A stretch of DNA of 64,000 bases, taken from positions 26,128,427 through 26,192,426 of the forward strand of contig OX442315.1 of NCBI GenBank assembly GCA_949358305.1. Direction: 5' to 3'. The stretch's first letter is position 1; every line of letters starts with the position of its first letter. The notes under the pieces were generated by a model. That model ran no database searches. It saw only the letters and a program-made list of their open reading frames with translations, and was not told where the DNA came from. The position numbers were made by a program, and so were the translations under genes. Source of the DNA: Strigamia acuminata. Its lineage: Eukaryota > Arthropoda > Chilopoda > Geophilomorpha > Linotaeniidae. Shown here piece after piece: positions 27,020 through 40,338 of this stretch.

Positions 27020-27033
27020 CCGCCAGGTGGCGC
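27020..27033 (+). promoter_or_regulatory. CTCF-like binding site, forward
   Basis: CCGCCAGGTGGCGC matches the CTCF core CCASYAGRKGGCRS at all but position 3 and contains AGGTGGCGC, the core of the insect site. It lies about 0.8 kb beyond the 3' end of CIAPIN1, at the left edge of the dense gene block. Confidence 0.45.
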
Positions 27034-27724
27034 TAGCAACACAGGAAGTTGAAACAAACAAACTTAATTCAAATCACAAACACACACAAACACATTCATG
27101 TCAAGTTAAATAAAAGCCTTTAAAAAGAAATTGCCAGAAAATTTGTAAATTAAATTTTTTGTTTTACCTTAGTATTAGTTGTTTGTATAGAATTATACGA
27201 TTCACTTTTGATTCACGTGTGCTGAATTAAGCCGGTGGTTCGTGACAATAAAACGCCAATGATACTGCTTTCATTTACACTGCAGTTGCCAAGGTAATGA
27301 AAAAGCATATAGACTTTCGGACATGAAACTAAGTCATAAAATCTGCATGAGAAATTCGTTAATTTCTGTTTACTGAAAGCTATCCATCAAAAATGTATTA
27401 AAATTACTAGTTACAGTTCGTTGTTGCTATTACTTTTACCACGGACCCGTGCTTTTACTATCTATTATTTATCTTAATTATCAAAATTAGGTTGGAAATT
27501 GTTGTCAGGACAACCAATTCTGAAAGTTGTAATCACTAAAATGATTTAATAAAAACTATTGATCGAGTCTTGCTTCAAAAGCAATTTATTATAAAAATTC
27601 GTGGAAACAAACCCTATCTTAGCAATTTTACTTCTCAAATTTACCGTCAGAGCACAGTACTATACAACGACCGAACGTAGTATCACACTCGCACAAGACA
27701 ATTCAAATCATTACAAATTAAAAT

Positions 27725-27730
27725 TTTATT
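27725..27730 (-). terminator. Polyadenylation signal for CIAPIN1
   Basis: TTTATT on the plus strand reads AATAAA in the minus-strand transcript, about 70 nt after the stop codon. Confidence 0.5.
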
Positions 27731-27798
27731 CCAACTCTTACCTAAACAGAGAATTTTTTGGCATTACACTAAATTGCACGAAACATAGTAGATATAAA

Positions 27799-29015
27799 TT
27801 ATAAATCAGCTTTCAGTTGTTGTTCATTGAGAGTAACCTTTTCTCCAGATTTAAAAGGTGGAAGTCCCATGTACGGACAACTTGCGCATCGAAAAGCATC
27901 TCCCAAATAGCACTAATTTTAAATAAAACATTAATATTAATCTAACCGATATAAATAATTACATCAACATACGTTTCCACAAGCGGAGGTTGCTTTTTGT
28001 TCGTTATTCGAAGCGCCCTTTTCACCAGCTAATTCGTCAGCTAAACCACAAGAGCAATTTTTGCAAGCTTTTCGCTTTCCAGTGGTCCCACAAACTGTAA
28101 TAAATATTCATATTAACCAATTTCAAATCGTCTTGTATAAACTGTAACCTTTTAGAGTTGACGGATCTGGTTTCAAGAAATCTTCCTCATCCAGCAGCTG
28201 GTCAGAATCAATTATATCGTCGTCTATAATTTCACTGGAAGATATAGACCAAATCTTAGCTGTATTTTCATCTGGTTTATCTAATAAAATAAATAAATAA
28301 ATTCAGCCTGCGTAGACAACAGATAAACACCCACTCGCAATTGTTCTGTGAATGTTTATCCTTTACCTTTTTTCAAATTGAGCAGACAACTCGATCCAAC
28401 TTCAAAATTTGGTTTTTTGCAGATAACTTCCAACACATGAAAATCCGTTACTATATTATAATCTTCTTTCATTTGCTGCTCAACTGTCATATCAATGTTT
28501 GTTTCATATTTCTAGAAAATGTATTAAATATTATAAAATAATCTTCTACGAAATTGTAAACAACTTACATGATCTTCTATATTTAAAAATCCACTAAGTT
28601 TTAATGAACATGTAACTTGTGATGAAATTTTTACTATCGGATGTTCTCCAGATTCAAGTACAGGTTCATGAAGGACTAGAAGCCCGTTTGGCTTTAAAAT
28701 TCGAAGATACTCGATCAAGAGTTCATCGTTATGGATTACAATCGACTGAGGAACAACCCCAGACAAAATAACATCGAAAGATGATTGTTTGTGATTAGCT
28801 GCAAATATTGCACAATTTTTAAACACGTGATATTTCGATAGTCGATGCGCAATTCACTTACACATAACAAGTCGCTCAACGTTTTCCAAAAACACTTTTC
28901 CTGCCTTTCCGACACGTTTTTGGAGGGATTCTACGCAATCTTTCAGCATTTCTCCTGCCACTAACTGCTTCCAAACAACGAGGACTTGTTGGCCAGCCTT
29001 TACGTGAGATTCCAT
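27799..29015 (-). CDS. CIAPIN1: Anamorsin (CIAPIN1/Dre2), Fe-S cluster assembly protein
   Basis: Six coding exons: 28862-29015, 28569-28798, 28367-28511, 28149-28280, 27973-28094 and 27799-27912. All introns are GT-AG, 54-86 nt, phases agree, and the protein is 298 aa. Residues 1 to about 128 form the degenerate methyltransferase-like domain ([28 protein letters not shown]). A linker rich in Asp follows ([12 protein letters not shown]). The C-terminus carries both cluster motifs: motif [16 protein letters not shown] (CX8CX2CXC) and motif [16 protein letters not shown] (CX2CX7CX2C), split by the last intron after CGN. CIAPIN1 passes electrons from NDOR1 in early cytosolic Fe-S protein assembly. 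An acceptor above 29050 indicates a 5' UTR intron. The gene is head-to-head with TPX2, with 546 bp between start codons. All key cysteines are present. Confidence 0.95.
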
Positions 29016-29399
29016 TTCAAAACTGTTCTGACGTTGTTCACCGATAAGATCTAAAATTGAATAAAAATGTAGTCAAATACGACACAATTTTCTTTTAAAA
29101 TTATAACGTAAAGTTGCTGTATGTAACACACGAACAAAACAAATTATTTTACACTATATAACTCAACAACTTTTTATACCTACATTCTGAATGAAACTTA
29201 AAATCTTAGAATACAATGAGCGCTACATGGTGAGAGTTGATTTTACTAACGTTCCAAAAGTATTTTGCTAAAAGAGTAAAGATACTAATGAAAATTACTT
29301 TAAATACAACAAAATTTATAAATAAAACAAGATTAAATATTTTTAAATTAATTATAAGTACCGTATTCAAATCTACACTAGCGGTAAAATGTAAATACG

Positions 29400-29561
29400 T
29401 ATTAGCCAATCACTGGCTGAATCAACTTTTCAAATCTAAACTGTGATTGGTTTAAATCAACCGTGCTTCAATTTGAAACTTGCTTTGACCCGACGAAGAA
29501 GTTGTTTGTTCAGCTCAAAATTTATTTTTCTTAATTTCGTATCGACTTAAATACACAATAA
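29400..29561. promoter_or_regulatory. Divergent CIAPIN1/TPX2 promoter with CCAAT and CHR-like elements
   Basis: CCAAT boxes occur at 29406-29410 (plus) and 29446-29450 (minus orientation), followed by TTTGAA at 29472-29477, the core of the cell-cycle homology region (CHR). This lies 85-155 nt upstream of the TPX2 start. CCAAT followed by a CHR about 25-35 nt later is typical of G2/M genes bound by the DREAM/MuvB complex. Confidence 0.4.
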
Positions 29562-32310
29562 ATGGAGCTTCCAAAAGCTTCATACGATTTTAATTGTCCG
29601 CAATACGTGGACTTTTCGGCACTTCCAGCAGAAGACGACGGGGCTGATGAATGGTTCGGTAAGCATAAGTTTGAACCTAAAGTTTTTTTTAGTTTTATGC
29701 AGTTAAATCATGTATCTTAAATATCCATAGATATACACCAGGACGATGGAAACGATTGCTGGAATAAAGAAAATGAAAGTGAGCAACAAAACAAACTGGG
29801 CGTTAAACATTTTTTAATTATATTCATTTTCAATTCGGATAGCTACACCCAAAGCACATAAATTTACCTCAAGACGTGGGTCTTCGGACAAAACGTAAGC
29901 GTTGGTTACTTTGGTTATTATAATGCTTATAAATTTTATTTTTAATTGATAAATATCAGCAAACTCAAGGCAAAACGAATTTCTGTCGCTGAAACAAAGA
30001 CGAGACGAATATCTGTTGTGGAAACGAAGGCAAAACGAATTTCTGGAAACGGAAAAAAGGCAATTCGTCGGTCAGTACCTTTAAGAGTCTTGAGGAACAA
30101 CGAAGATCTTCCAATTGCCAATGACACGAATCAAAAGATAAATAAGGGTACCGGTAGTTTGACTTTAAAACCACTGCCGTCACTTCCCGAAGCAAAAATA
30201 AGGAATTTTAATCGCGTTTTGCTTCCACAAAAAGTCAATAGAGTCGAGACTGCAATTGAAACAGAAAGCAAAGATTTTACAGCATCATTGCGCAGTTTTA
30301 CCGAAAAGGCACCAAAAACGGTTGAATTTTAAAATATAATAATATAAATAATTTATCCTAAATTTGATATTATTTGTTTCAGTCGAATGATCAACGACTA
30401 CTGATGACTAAACCACAGCCTTTCAAACTGACAGAGTCGAAACGCGATAAAGCCAATTGTCCAGTTTATCGCTCACTCGCTGAACAACTTGTTAGTTATC
30501 AAAAACAAACGCCTATTCGTTTCCGGACTCAACGACGACGCTGTAAGATATTAAGTGAACTTTTATTATCCCACAATAAGTTATTTAAATTGTTCCTTAA
30601 ATTCTAGCTTTAAATGTTAAACCACCCACTGGAAAAGTTGTTCCATTAAGATCAACAGTACCAGTGACGCCTAACCTTCAAACAAAAAATCGTTCCAGAC
30701 CATCAACTGCCAAAAGCAGAGAGGAAGAAGAAAATATAGCTCTAGAAGATATTAGGAAGTACAAGATTTGAGATATATTATTTTTTTAAAAATGTGTATA
30801 TCGGATATTGACTTTATTTTTATTCTTTATTTAATTTTAAGGCAGCAATTTAAGAGCCGACCAATTGATCCGAAACTGTTTGCAAAGCCTGTCATCAAAA
30901 AAGCGGAAGCAAAAATAACTAAGCCGAAACCTTTTAACTTGTCAGTAAACGCAAAATTACGTCGCAGTGTGTCAATGGAGACGTTTAAAACTGAATTTCG
31001 AGCTAACCCTGTGCCAGCTGGCTTATTCGAAGGACAAAAAGTAAATATGAGAGATGTGTGTCATAATATGATTAACTTTTATTTTATTTATATATTTAGG
31101 GTGTAGGAGTACGAAAAGAAACGCCTTTGACAAACCCAAAATCTCCAAACTTTGCTAGTAAACATCTCGTTGAACGACGAAGGTCAACTTCAGCTGAAAG
31201 AACTGCGAATGTATGAAAATATACGACAATTTGAACTAATTTCTTAAATATATTGTCTCCATCTATAGAAAACACAACCGAACGTTGCTAGAAAACCGCA
31301 CGATGAGCGACGCAGGTCATCTTCAGCTGACAGAACTGCGAATGTAAGTGAATATTGGCAATTTAAACTAATCCGTTAAATGTAATGTCTCCACCTACAG
31401 AAAACGCAACCAAAATTAGTGACATCGATAACATCTTCGAGTGGCATCCCAAACATTAAATGGAACAAAAAAGCAACACACATCGAGCCGTTTAGCTTTG
31501 ATGATAAAGATAAGGAAAGATTTTCTAAAAAGGATGAAAAAATTAAAGAGATTGTCCAGCAAGAAAAGAAGGTTCATAATACTTTTAAAAATCATTTGAA
31601 AAAATACCTTTTGGCTTATTTCTTGATATTTCAGTTGGCTGAATTTCATGCTCATCCCATGCCTGATCTAAGCGTGGTGAAAATTCCCGAGAAGCAAGTA
31701 CGTCCACCTACCGAAATACTTCCTTTTAAGTTCATCCGCGATAATTCTCGCATTGAAAACTGGAAACGGGAGGTACAAAACAGTGAAGTAAATAGAATCC
31801 GATCATTTGTTTTCCCAAAATAAACATTTTTTTCTTTTTTTTTTAAATTATGAGATTGAGGAAGAGTTGGAAAAGCAACGTGAAATGACCAAGTTCAAAG
31901 CTGGGCCCAACAGAGTTATTTATGAGCCACCATTTGTTCCTGAAAAATCGAATAAGAAATTAACCAGTTAATATTGGCGTTTTTATAGTATTAGGATAAT
32001 AAATTAATTGCTTTTACTCATTTTAAAAGATGTGTGCAACTTTGATCTGCATACGGAAATACGTTCAGCGGATCGTGTTGAATTTGATGTGACTTTGAAA
32101 CTTAAAGAAGCACGCACCGAATCGCTTCGAAAGGAACTGGAATTACAGCAACAAAAGGAAGAAAGGCACACGTTGATGGAATTGAGAAAGAATGCGGTGC
32201 TGAAAGCAAATCCAGTTCGCCATTACAAAGAAGTTGCGGTTAAACCCAGCAGTGTACCTCTTACGTTGCCAATGACGCCTAACTTTGCCTCCTCTTTCAA
32301 GAAAAAATAA
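29562..32310 (+). CDS. TPX2: TPX2, spindle assembly factor and Aurora A activator
   Basis: Thirteen coding exons: 29562-29658, 29731-29778, 29843-29894, 29960-30320, 30383-30542, 30608-30758, 30842-31040, 31100-31210, 31269-31343, 31401-31571, 31635-31772, 31855-31966 and 32030-32310. All phases agree and give 651 aa. The N-terminus keeps the Aurora A-binding signature: SYDF at residues 7-10, aromatic residues at 15 and 18, then WF at 31-32. TPX2-repeat hallmarks follow (KPFNLSVNAKLRR, PFSFDDKDKERF, EFHAHPMPD, FKAGPNRVI, PFVPEK), and the C-terminus LKANPVRHYKEV matches the kinesin-5-binding end. TPX2 nucleates spindle microtubules near chromatin under RanGTP. Oddities: a 10-residue basic repeat in exon 4, a tandem duplication giving exon 9, a 63-nt stop-free intron after exon 10 and a weak GTTGAA donor after exon 4. 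There is no canonical poly(A) signal before the convergent METTL17 gene. Confidence 0.93.
29967..30056 (+). repeat. 30-bp tandem repeat coding KxxRISVxET in TPX2
   Basis: Three adjacent 30-nt units encode KAKRISVAET, KTRRISVVET and KAKRISGNGK, followed by a decayed fourth (KAIRRSVPLR). Each holds a basic-basic-x-Ser motif of the kind used by Aurora and PKA-type kinases. The unit is a multiple of three, so the frame is kept. Confidence 0.8.
31137..31411 (+). repeat. Tandem duplication of a ~132-bp exon-intron unit in TPX2
   Basis: Copy A (about 31137-31268) is the 3' part of exon 8 plus intron 8; copy B (about 31269-31400) is exon 9 plus intron 9. Coding parts align (ERRRSTSAERTAN and ERRRSSSADRTAN) and so do the introns (58 and 57 nt, sharing CAATTT-AACTAAT and the TCTCCA-CTA-AG acceptor). 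A third partial copy starts exon 10 (KTQP). Both splice sites were carried along in phase 0. Confidence 0.85.
31572..31634 (+). other. 63-nt stop-free intron (intron 10) of TPX2
   Basis: Its length is divisible by three and it has no in-frame stop, so retention would insert 21 residues between EKK and LAEFHAHP. Splicing is favoured: it has GT...TTTCAG ends, and its removal restores TPX2-family spacing. The intron translation is hydrophobic, unlike its flanks. Confidence 0.6.
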
Positions 32311-32434
32311 TTGATACGCTTAACACTACTGATGCAAATTTTTATTGATATTATTTTAGTGTGCATGAGTTTTAAAAATATGTTAATCAATTTGTATATG
32401 TAACATTATGAAGTAAAGATTTTGGTTTTAATAG

Positions 32435-32440
32435 TTTATT
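32435..32440 (-). terminator. Poly(A) signal for METTL17 close to the stop
   Basis: TTTATT on the plus strand is AATAAA on the minus strand, only 8 nt beyond the stop codon. A second copy is at 32341-32346, near the TPX2 stop. Confidence 0.45.
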
Positions 32441-32447
32441 TTAATTG

Positions 32448-34506
32448 TCATGTTTGTGGATCATTGTCTTCATTCTTTTCATTGGCTATTTCCTCCTGTG
32501 ATTTTAATTCCAACTTATCAAAAGGTAAAAGATCACCCCACGTGCTTGCCCGAGCGCATCTATAAACTTCCCTAAAAGAGATTAATATTTGAAAATCTTT
32601 AAAAAAAAAAAAAAAAAGGCATTCAACTGTGCACTTACATCCCATGCTTAGATTTTGTTGAAATTATTTCTGTCAAACGACCATCACGAGTACAAGTCCG
32701 GCATATTACATGTTTCCCACGACTTACAACTGGTCGTACGATCCTAGGCCATTCTTTTTCTGTTGTACCCCTGTGACCTTTTCTGAATATGACGTACGAA
32801 AACCGGTGGACGGCCACGTTTACAGCATTTGTTAACTTCACTGGATTATAAGTCACTTCAAAATTACATGGGGTATTTGTGCCGTCTGATAAACGTGGGC
32901 ACGGCAAATCATGTCGGCACTAAATAATTAATTTAGTAACAGTAAGTCGTAAGCATTTATTATTATTATTATTCAATATCTATCACAACTAACCGGTGCA
33001 AAAACATATCCAATATCCTCTGGATCATTTGATTTCTGTTGTAAATGAAGAATAAAATCCCTGGCTTCCATTATTGCTTCGTAACCTGCGTTATTACCAT
33101 CCTCAACAAGTACCTGCCGTACAAAACATAATTAAAATGCCAAATAAAAATACTAAAATATTGTAAATAATAACCAAAAAATCTTCTGTTTTTAACCACA
33201 ACGAGTGTATAGTTTTTAATCGTGTTTGAATAGATGGCAGCTCTAATAAAGAAAAGGCGCTGACTACCACGTTGAATTTTACCTAGCAAAATAAAATTTA
33301 ATGAGTTAGGACCATTTGTCGTAGATTACTTCTGATTTTTTTTTTAAATACCACATTTGAAGCTGGCAAGAATTGGCGAAAGAACACTTTTTGCAGCATC
33401 ATTTTTTTGCCTTCATTTCCATCTACAGAGCAATTTAATAGAGCAATACAATTGTTAGTACTTATCCAGTAGCTAGGCGATAGAATAATTACCTTGAAGA
33501 AGCAATTGTGCAAGTTCGTTCATTTCATTTGAAATATCCACATTGTAACATTCCCCGAGTGATTTCCCCCACAATTCATTTACAGCCCACATCGTTGTAC
33601 CAAGTCCGGATCCAAAATCTAACAAACTTTTAACTTTATAATCCGGTAATTCCTTGACTATTTCCGACAACACTCGATATAAAACTGCATAATTAACAGC
33701 AATTCGTCCTAACAAATAAAGCATTGACTTATAGGCATCATACCTAGAAGTAAAAAAAAATGTAAATGTAAATTTATTCCGGCATGGAAATTGCAAAATG
33801 CATCGTACTCAATTTGTTTCCAATTGTAAATATCATGTCTCAACATATCGGCCACCAGATCTTTACGTAAATTTACTTCTATTTCTCTTTCCGCTGGTGG
33901 TAAATCATTTATATCACCTCCTAAAAAAATATACGAATGAATAGTTTTAATTTTGATTTGTTTTGATTTTTTTTTTTACTTTCTTCGATTATGTAAGAAT
34001 TAAATTCATTCGCTTTCACATCAATTTCGGTCTGTTCGGTTGGCATTCTTCTTGATGCTAAATGTTGAATTAATTCTTTAGATTTAATCGTTACATCTTT
34101 AGCTGAATATTCTAAAAATAACAAAGATTTATTAATTCTATTTTTTCATTTTAAATTTCACTATTTTTTCTCACTTTTCCACATATTTGCAAAAGCCTTT
34201 TGTAACCTATCAGGCATGGCCACACATTTCACATCACGAACTCCTGGATGTTTTCGAAATTTTAATTCATTACTTTTCAATTTATTTGCTAAGTCAGCAT
34301 CCAATTCAGCTTTCCATTTCGTTGAAACAGCAACAGGCTACAAAATAAGCCAAAAAAATCAAATTACAACTTTTTACAAAACAGAGATTTCAACTCACTT
34401 GAATTACTTCACTCGCAGTATGTGCGCCACAACAAGAAATAATACCGATCTTATTAAACCTTACACAGTTATTTAAAACCTTTGAGCATCTGTAAACTAC
34501 TTTCAT
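32448..34506 (-). CDS. METTL17: METTL17 (Rsm22 family), mitoribosome small-subunit assembly factor
   Basis: Ten coding exons: 34399-34506, 34175-34337, 33980-34111, 33809-33920, 33493-33743, 33352-33422, 33175-33282, 32994-33113, 32639-32919 and 32448-32571. Phases agree and give 489 aa. An in-frame ATG at 34527 would add seven residues. The N-terminus is Lys/Arg/Cys-rich, suitable for a mitochondrial presequence. The methyltransferase fold shows SLLDFGSGLGTTMWAVNEL (motif I) and VVVSAFSLLELPS. The C-terminal half has the family cysteines CRHDLPC, TPCNF and CRTC, which hold a [4Fe-4S] cluster in known METTL17, and ends with the conserved YRCARASTWGDLLP. METTL17 binds the maturing mitochondrial small subunit. 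It is head-to-head with MVD (237 bp between start codons) and tail-to-tail with TPX2 (137 bp between stops). Confidence 0.94.
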
Positions 34507-34743
34507 TCCGTAACTATGAAAATACATCACTTGTAAATTCAGCGCGCCATACGAGTACAAATTATTTCGCTAATATTCTCCTGGTATGACGAAAATACCT
34601 TTTATCGCCTAATAATTCCAGGTTTTCCTGGCTGTTACGATTATTATGAAGAAGCACTTGCTAAGACCATGCGTGATATTTAACTCCGCCAAAGTGTATC
34701 GTTATCTGAATTTATTTCAATTCTAATCAAAATATACGCAGCA
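34507..34743. promoter_or_regulatory. Compact divergent METTL17/MVD promoter
   Basis: Only 237 bp separate the two start codons, so both 5' UTRs and core promoters lie here. No classical CCAAT box or NRF1 site stands out. A short upstream frame (ATG GCG CGC TGA) starts on the METTL17 side at about 34550. Confidence 0.7.
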
Positions 34744-36396
34744 ATGGCGAATGAAAACTTGCGTATGGTAACATGCAAATCACCAGTGAATATTGCATTG
34801 ATCAAATATTGTGAGTTGACAATTCTTTAAAAATTATAAATCGCATGGAAACAATTAATAATAATAAATGTAATGATTTTTAGGGGGAAAACGAGACGAA
34901 GAATTAATGCTGCCACTAAATGACTCCATCAGTATAACTTTGGATATTAAACAGGTAAAATGGAATTTAATGTTTTTAATAAATACACATTTTTTTGGAA
35001 ATTTACAGATGTGTGCACGAACGACAGTGGCTACAGCGAAATTTTTTACTGGGGATAAAATTTGGCTAAACCGATCGTAAGAATTTCAAATTAAAACGAA
35101 AAATAACACTTTATGTTTTACGTTTGTATATAAATTTTAGGGAAACAAACGTTTATAATCCTAGAATTCAGAACTGCATTAAATACGGTATTTAAATTGC
35201 GAGACAATTGGATATTATAATTTAATAGCAAAAATATGTTTTTCAGTCAGACAAAAGACAAAAGATGAAACAAACGATGAAAACGATTGGCATATTCACA
35301 TCTGCTCAGAAAACAACTTCCCTACAGCAGCAGGATTAGCATCTTCAGCAGCTGGTTACGCATGCCTAGGTATAATAGACTTTTATTTGCTAACTACAAA
35401 TATAATTTTAATATTAAAAAATATTTCAGCATTTTCTTTATCAAAATTATTCAACCTCAATATGAACGTTTCCGAAATTGCTAGACTTGGTTCTGGAAGC
35501 GCATGCCGTAGCGTTCACGGTGGATTTGTACATTGGCAGAAAGGAATGAAAGAGAATGGATCAGATTCACTCGCGTATCAAATTGCACCAGCTTCTCATT
35601 GGCCAGACTTGAGGCTTTTAATATTGGTTGTAAATGACGAACGGAAACCCATTAGTAGCACAAACGCAATGCAATGCAGTGTTAAAACTAGCAAATTGTT
35701 AACATACAGAGTAGAATCTGTAGTAGAAGAAAGAGTTAAAGCTATGACAGACGCGATTAAAATAAAAGATTTTGAAACATTTTCCACAATTACAATGCAA
35801 GTAAGTTAATAATACATCATCGAAATTCTTTTCGTAATAAATTTATTTCAATAAACAGGAAAGCAATCAACTCCATGCAATTTGCTTAGACACATGGCCT
35901 CCAATTACATATCTGAATGATGTATCGAGAAATATAATCAAACTAGTGTGTAAATTTAATGAATTGAGCGGGAAAAATAAGGTAAGATGATTTGTTTTTT
36001 AAAGACAATGAAAGAAATTTATTGATCTAGTTTATTTTCAAAGGTGGCATATACATTTGATGCTGGGCCAAATGCTTTTTTGTTTACACTGAAGTCGGAT
36101 CTTCCAAGTGTACTTGGTGTAATCAGTCATTTTTTTCCGAGCGAAGATCGCAACTTCTTACGAGGCATCCCAGTGAAGAATGACGAAATATCAATAGATA
36201 ACAATTTAATCAGCAAAATCAAACTGAATCCTCACAGAAATGCAGTCAAATTTGTTATTCACACACGGGTAACTGAAGCATTGAATTAATAATTTAATTG
36301 CACGAGTTAAAAATGATTTTACAGATAGGAAATGGACCTGAACAAGTGACAAACCCTGACGATCATTTACTAGATGAACTAGGAGAGCCAAAATGA
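34744..36396 (+). CDS. MVD: Diphosphomevalonate decarboxylase
   Basis: Nine coding exons: 34744-34810, 34884-34954, 35009-35076, 35141-35187, 35247-35369, 35430-35800, 35859-35981, 36044-36268 and 36325-36396, giving 388 aa, close to the 390-400 aa usual for the family. The enzyme converts mevalonate 5-diphosphate to isopentenyl diphosphate with ATP. Visible motifs are NIALIKYWGKRD near the N-terminus, the GHMP-kinase nucleotide loop [30 protein letters not shown] and [10 protein letters not shown] with the catalytic Asp. There is no signal peptide; the enzyme is cytosolic. Arthropods keep the upper mevalonate pathway for juvenile hormone, dolichol and prenylation although they lack sterol synthesis. 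The stop is only 48 bp from the convergent PRMT7 stop, and the first ATTAAA (36502-36507) lies inside the PRMT7 last exon, so the mRNAs probably overlap. Confidence 0.95.
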
Positions 36397-36444
36397 ATCA
36401 AGAAAAAATTTCACTAGAGATATTTCTATTTTTAAACTAAAAAT

Positions 36445-39235
<2,791 letters not shown>

Positions 39236-39782
39236 TGTTCGAAAATGTTTTACAACTTTTAAGTATTTTAGCATAAAATAAACTAAACGATTATAGTTAA
39301 AACAATAAACTTATTTGTTAAACGGTGGTTTAAAAAAGCGATCACGCTTTCACCATTCCATGCGGTACTAACACGTGGTTAGGATTTAGATTTTAAAAAA
39401 AAAATAATAAAAAACAGAGAAAATAAAAAACTTAGATTAGCTCTATTTGTAAGAAAATTCTGTTTTTTTTACAATATTGAATTTTTTAAAATTAGTAAGA
39501 AAGATTAGAACAATGAATGAATTGCGCGAATATCACTCAATTTCTGCAATAGATGGAGCTAGTAGCTGCATTCAAATGTATTCAAATTATTGTTTCTAAA
39601 TACAAGTTCCAAATGTTGAATTACTGCATGCGGTAAAAAAAAAATGAAAGAATTTATTTTTGGCAATGAAAAAATACGTCGGGGGCTGTGTATTTTGATC
39701 GCTGTCTTCTATTACTTTTTTTATAATAGATCAATGTGTTGCAGATTCCATTCGTAAATCAACCAACTCCAAAAATTCTGCA

Positions 39783-40270
39783 ATGTCAAAAAATATACGG
39801 CAGCACTCCGCGGTCGAGTCTACTCCAAGTAATACTTAAGCGAAGGTATTTAAAGTCGATTAAAGAATTTAATTAGCTTTTAATAATTGCAGCCAAGACT
39901 GAAAACACAAAAGAAACAACTCCACAGACAAGAATACTCTTTTCTGGTCCTGAAGGAATCCGACCATACCGAGGAAAAGTCTTCTCCCAACGATCTGTTG
40001 GAATTACCAGCATATCTCCCACTTGTACGATAATTTTTTTAAATTTTCTTTTATTTTTTATAAAATCATTAATAATAATAATAATTTACTTTTCGCCTAT
40101 TAACAGTGCGCACTGAACTGGAAACTTCTTTCCAAGACCCTTCACCCAGCAATTGTCCTCAACGCTGTTACCGTTGGGTAGGTGAAATAGGATGGTGGCA
40201 TACAATACCAGATTGTCCGTACACAAATGAACGTCTGAAACCCTTCCAATTCCCAAAAAGAGAACGATAA
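39783..40270 (+). CDS. Small conserved-looking protein of unknown function (113 aa)
   Basis: Three coding exons: 39783-39828, 39893-40024 and 40107-40270, with agreeing phases, give 113 aa. The start ATG is followed by SKNIRQHSAVESTP. The middle contains RILFSGPEGIRPYRGKVFSQ and the last exon CYRWVGEIGWWHTIPDCPY, ending KPFQFPKRER. There is no signal peptide or membrane segment; the protein is basic and rich in Pro, Arg and Trp. The GPEGIR-x-R and GEIGW elements faintly recall the sperm microtubule inner protein SPMIP2 (C4orf45), but this is from memory and weak. The gene is divergent from PRMT7 and convergent with the zinc-finger gene (68 bp between stops). Clean splicing and coding bias make it a real gene; the function is not assigned. 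Confidence 0.75.
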
Positions 40271-40294
40271 AATAATGTTCATTGCAAAATAATT

Positions 40295-40303
40295 TTTATT
40301 AAA
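40295..40303. terminator. Overlapping poly(A) signals on both strands
   Basis: TTTATTAAA reads ATTAAA on the plus strand (40298-40303) for the small gene and AATAAA on the minus strand (40300 down to 40295) for the zinc-finger gene. A further minus-strand AATAAA (40343 to 40338) overlaps the zinc-finger stop codon itself. Confidence 0.5.
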
Positions 40304-40338
40304 AACACAACGTAATTATTCATCCAAAATTCTAAATT

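Larger units (their letters stand above)
14410..27724. other. 13-kb gene-poor stretch between two convergent genes
   Basis: No multi-exon gene could be built on either strand. Open frames are short and mostly noise. A few pieces look less random: a minus-strand coding-like fragment at 16046-16285, RFX X-box-like sites (17072, 20303, 24008) and CTCF-like motifs (18316, 27020). A pyrimidine-rich block lies at 20080-20260. It may hold distal regulatory DNA or exons of a gene I cannot recognise. Confidence 0.5.
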
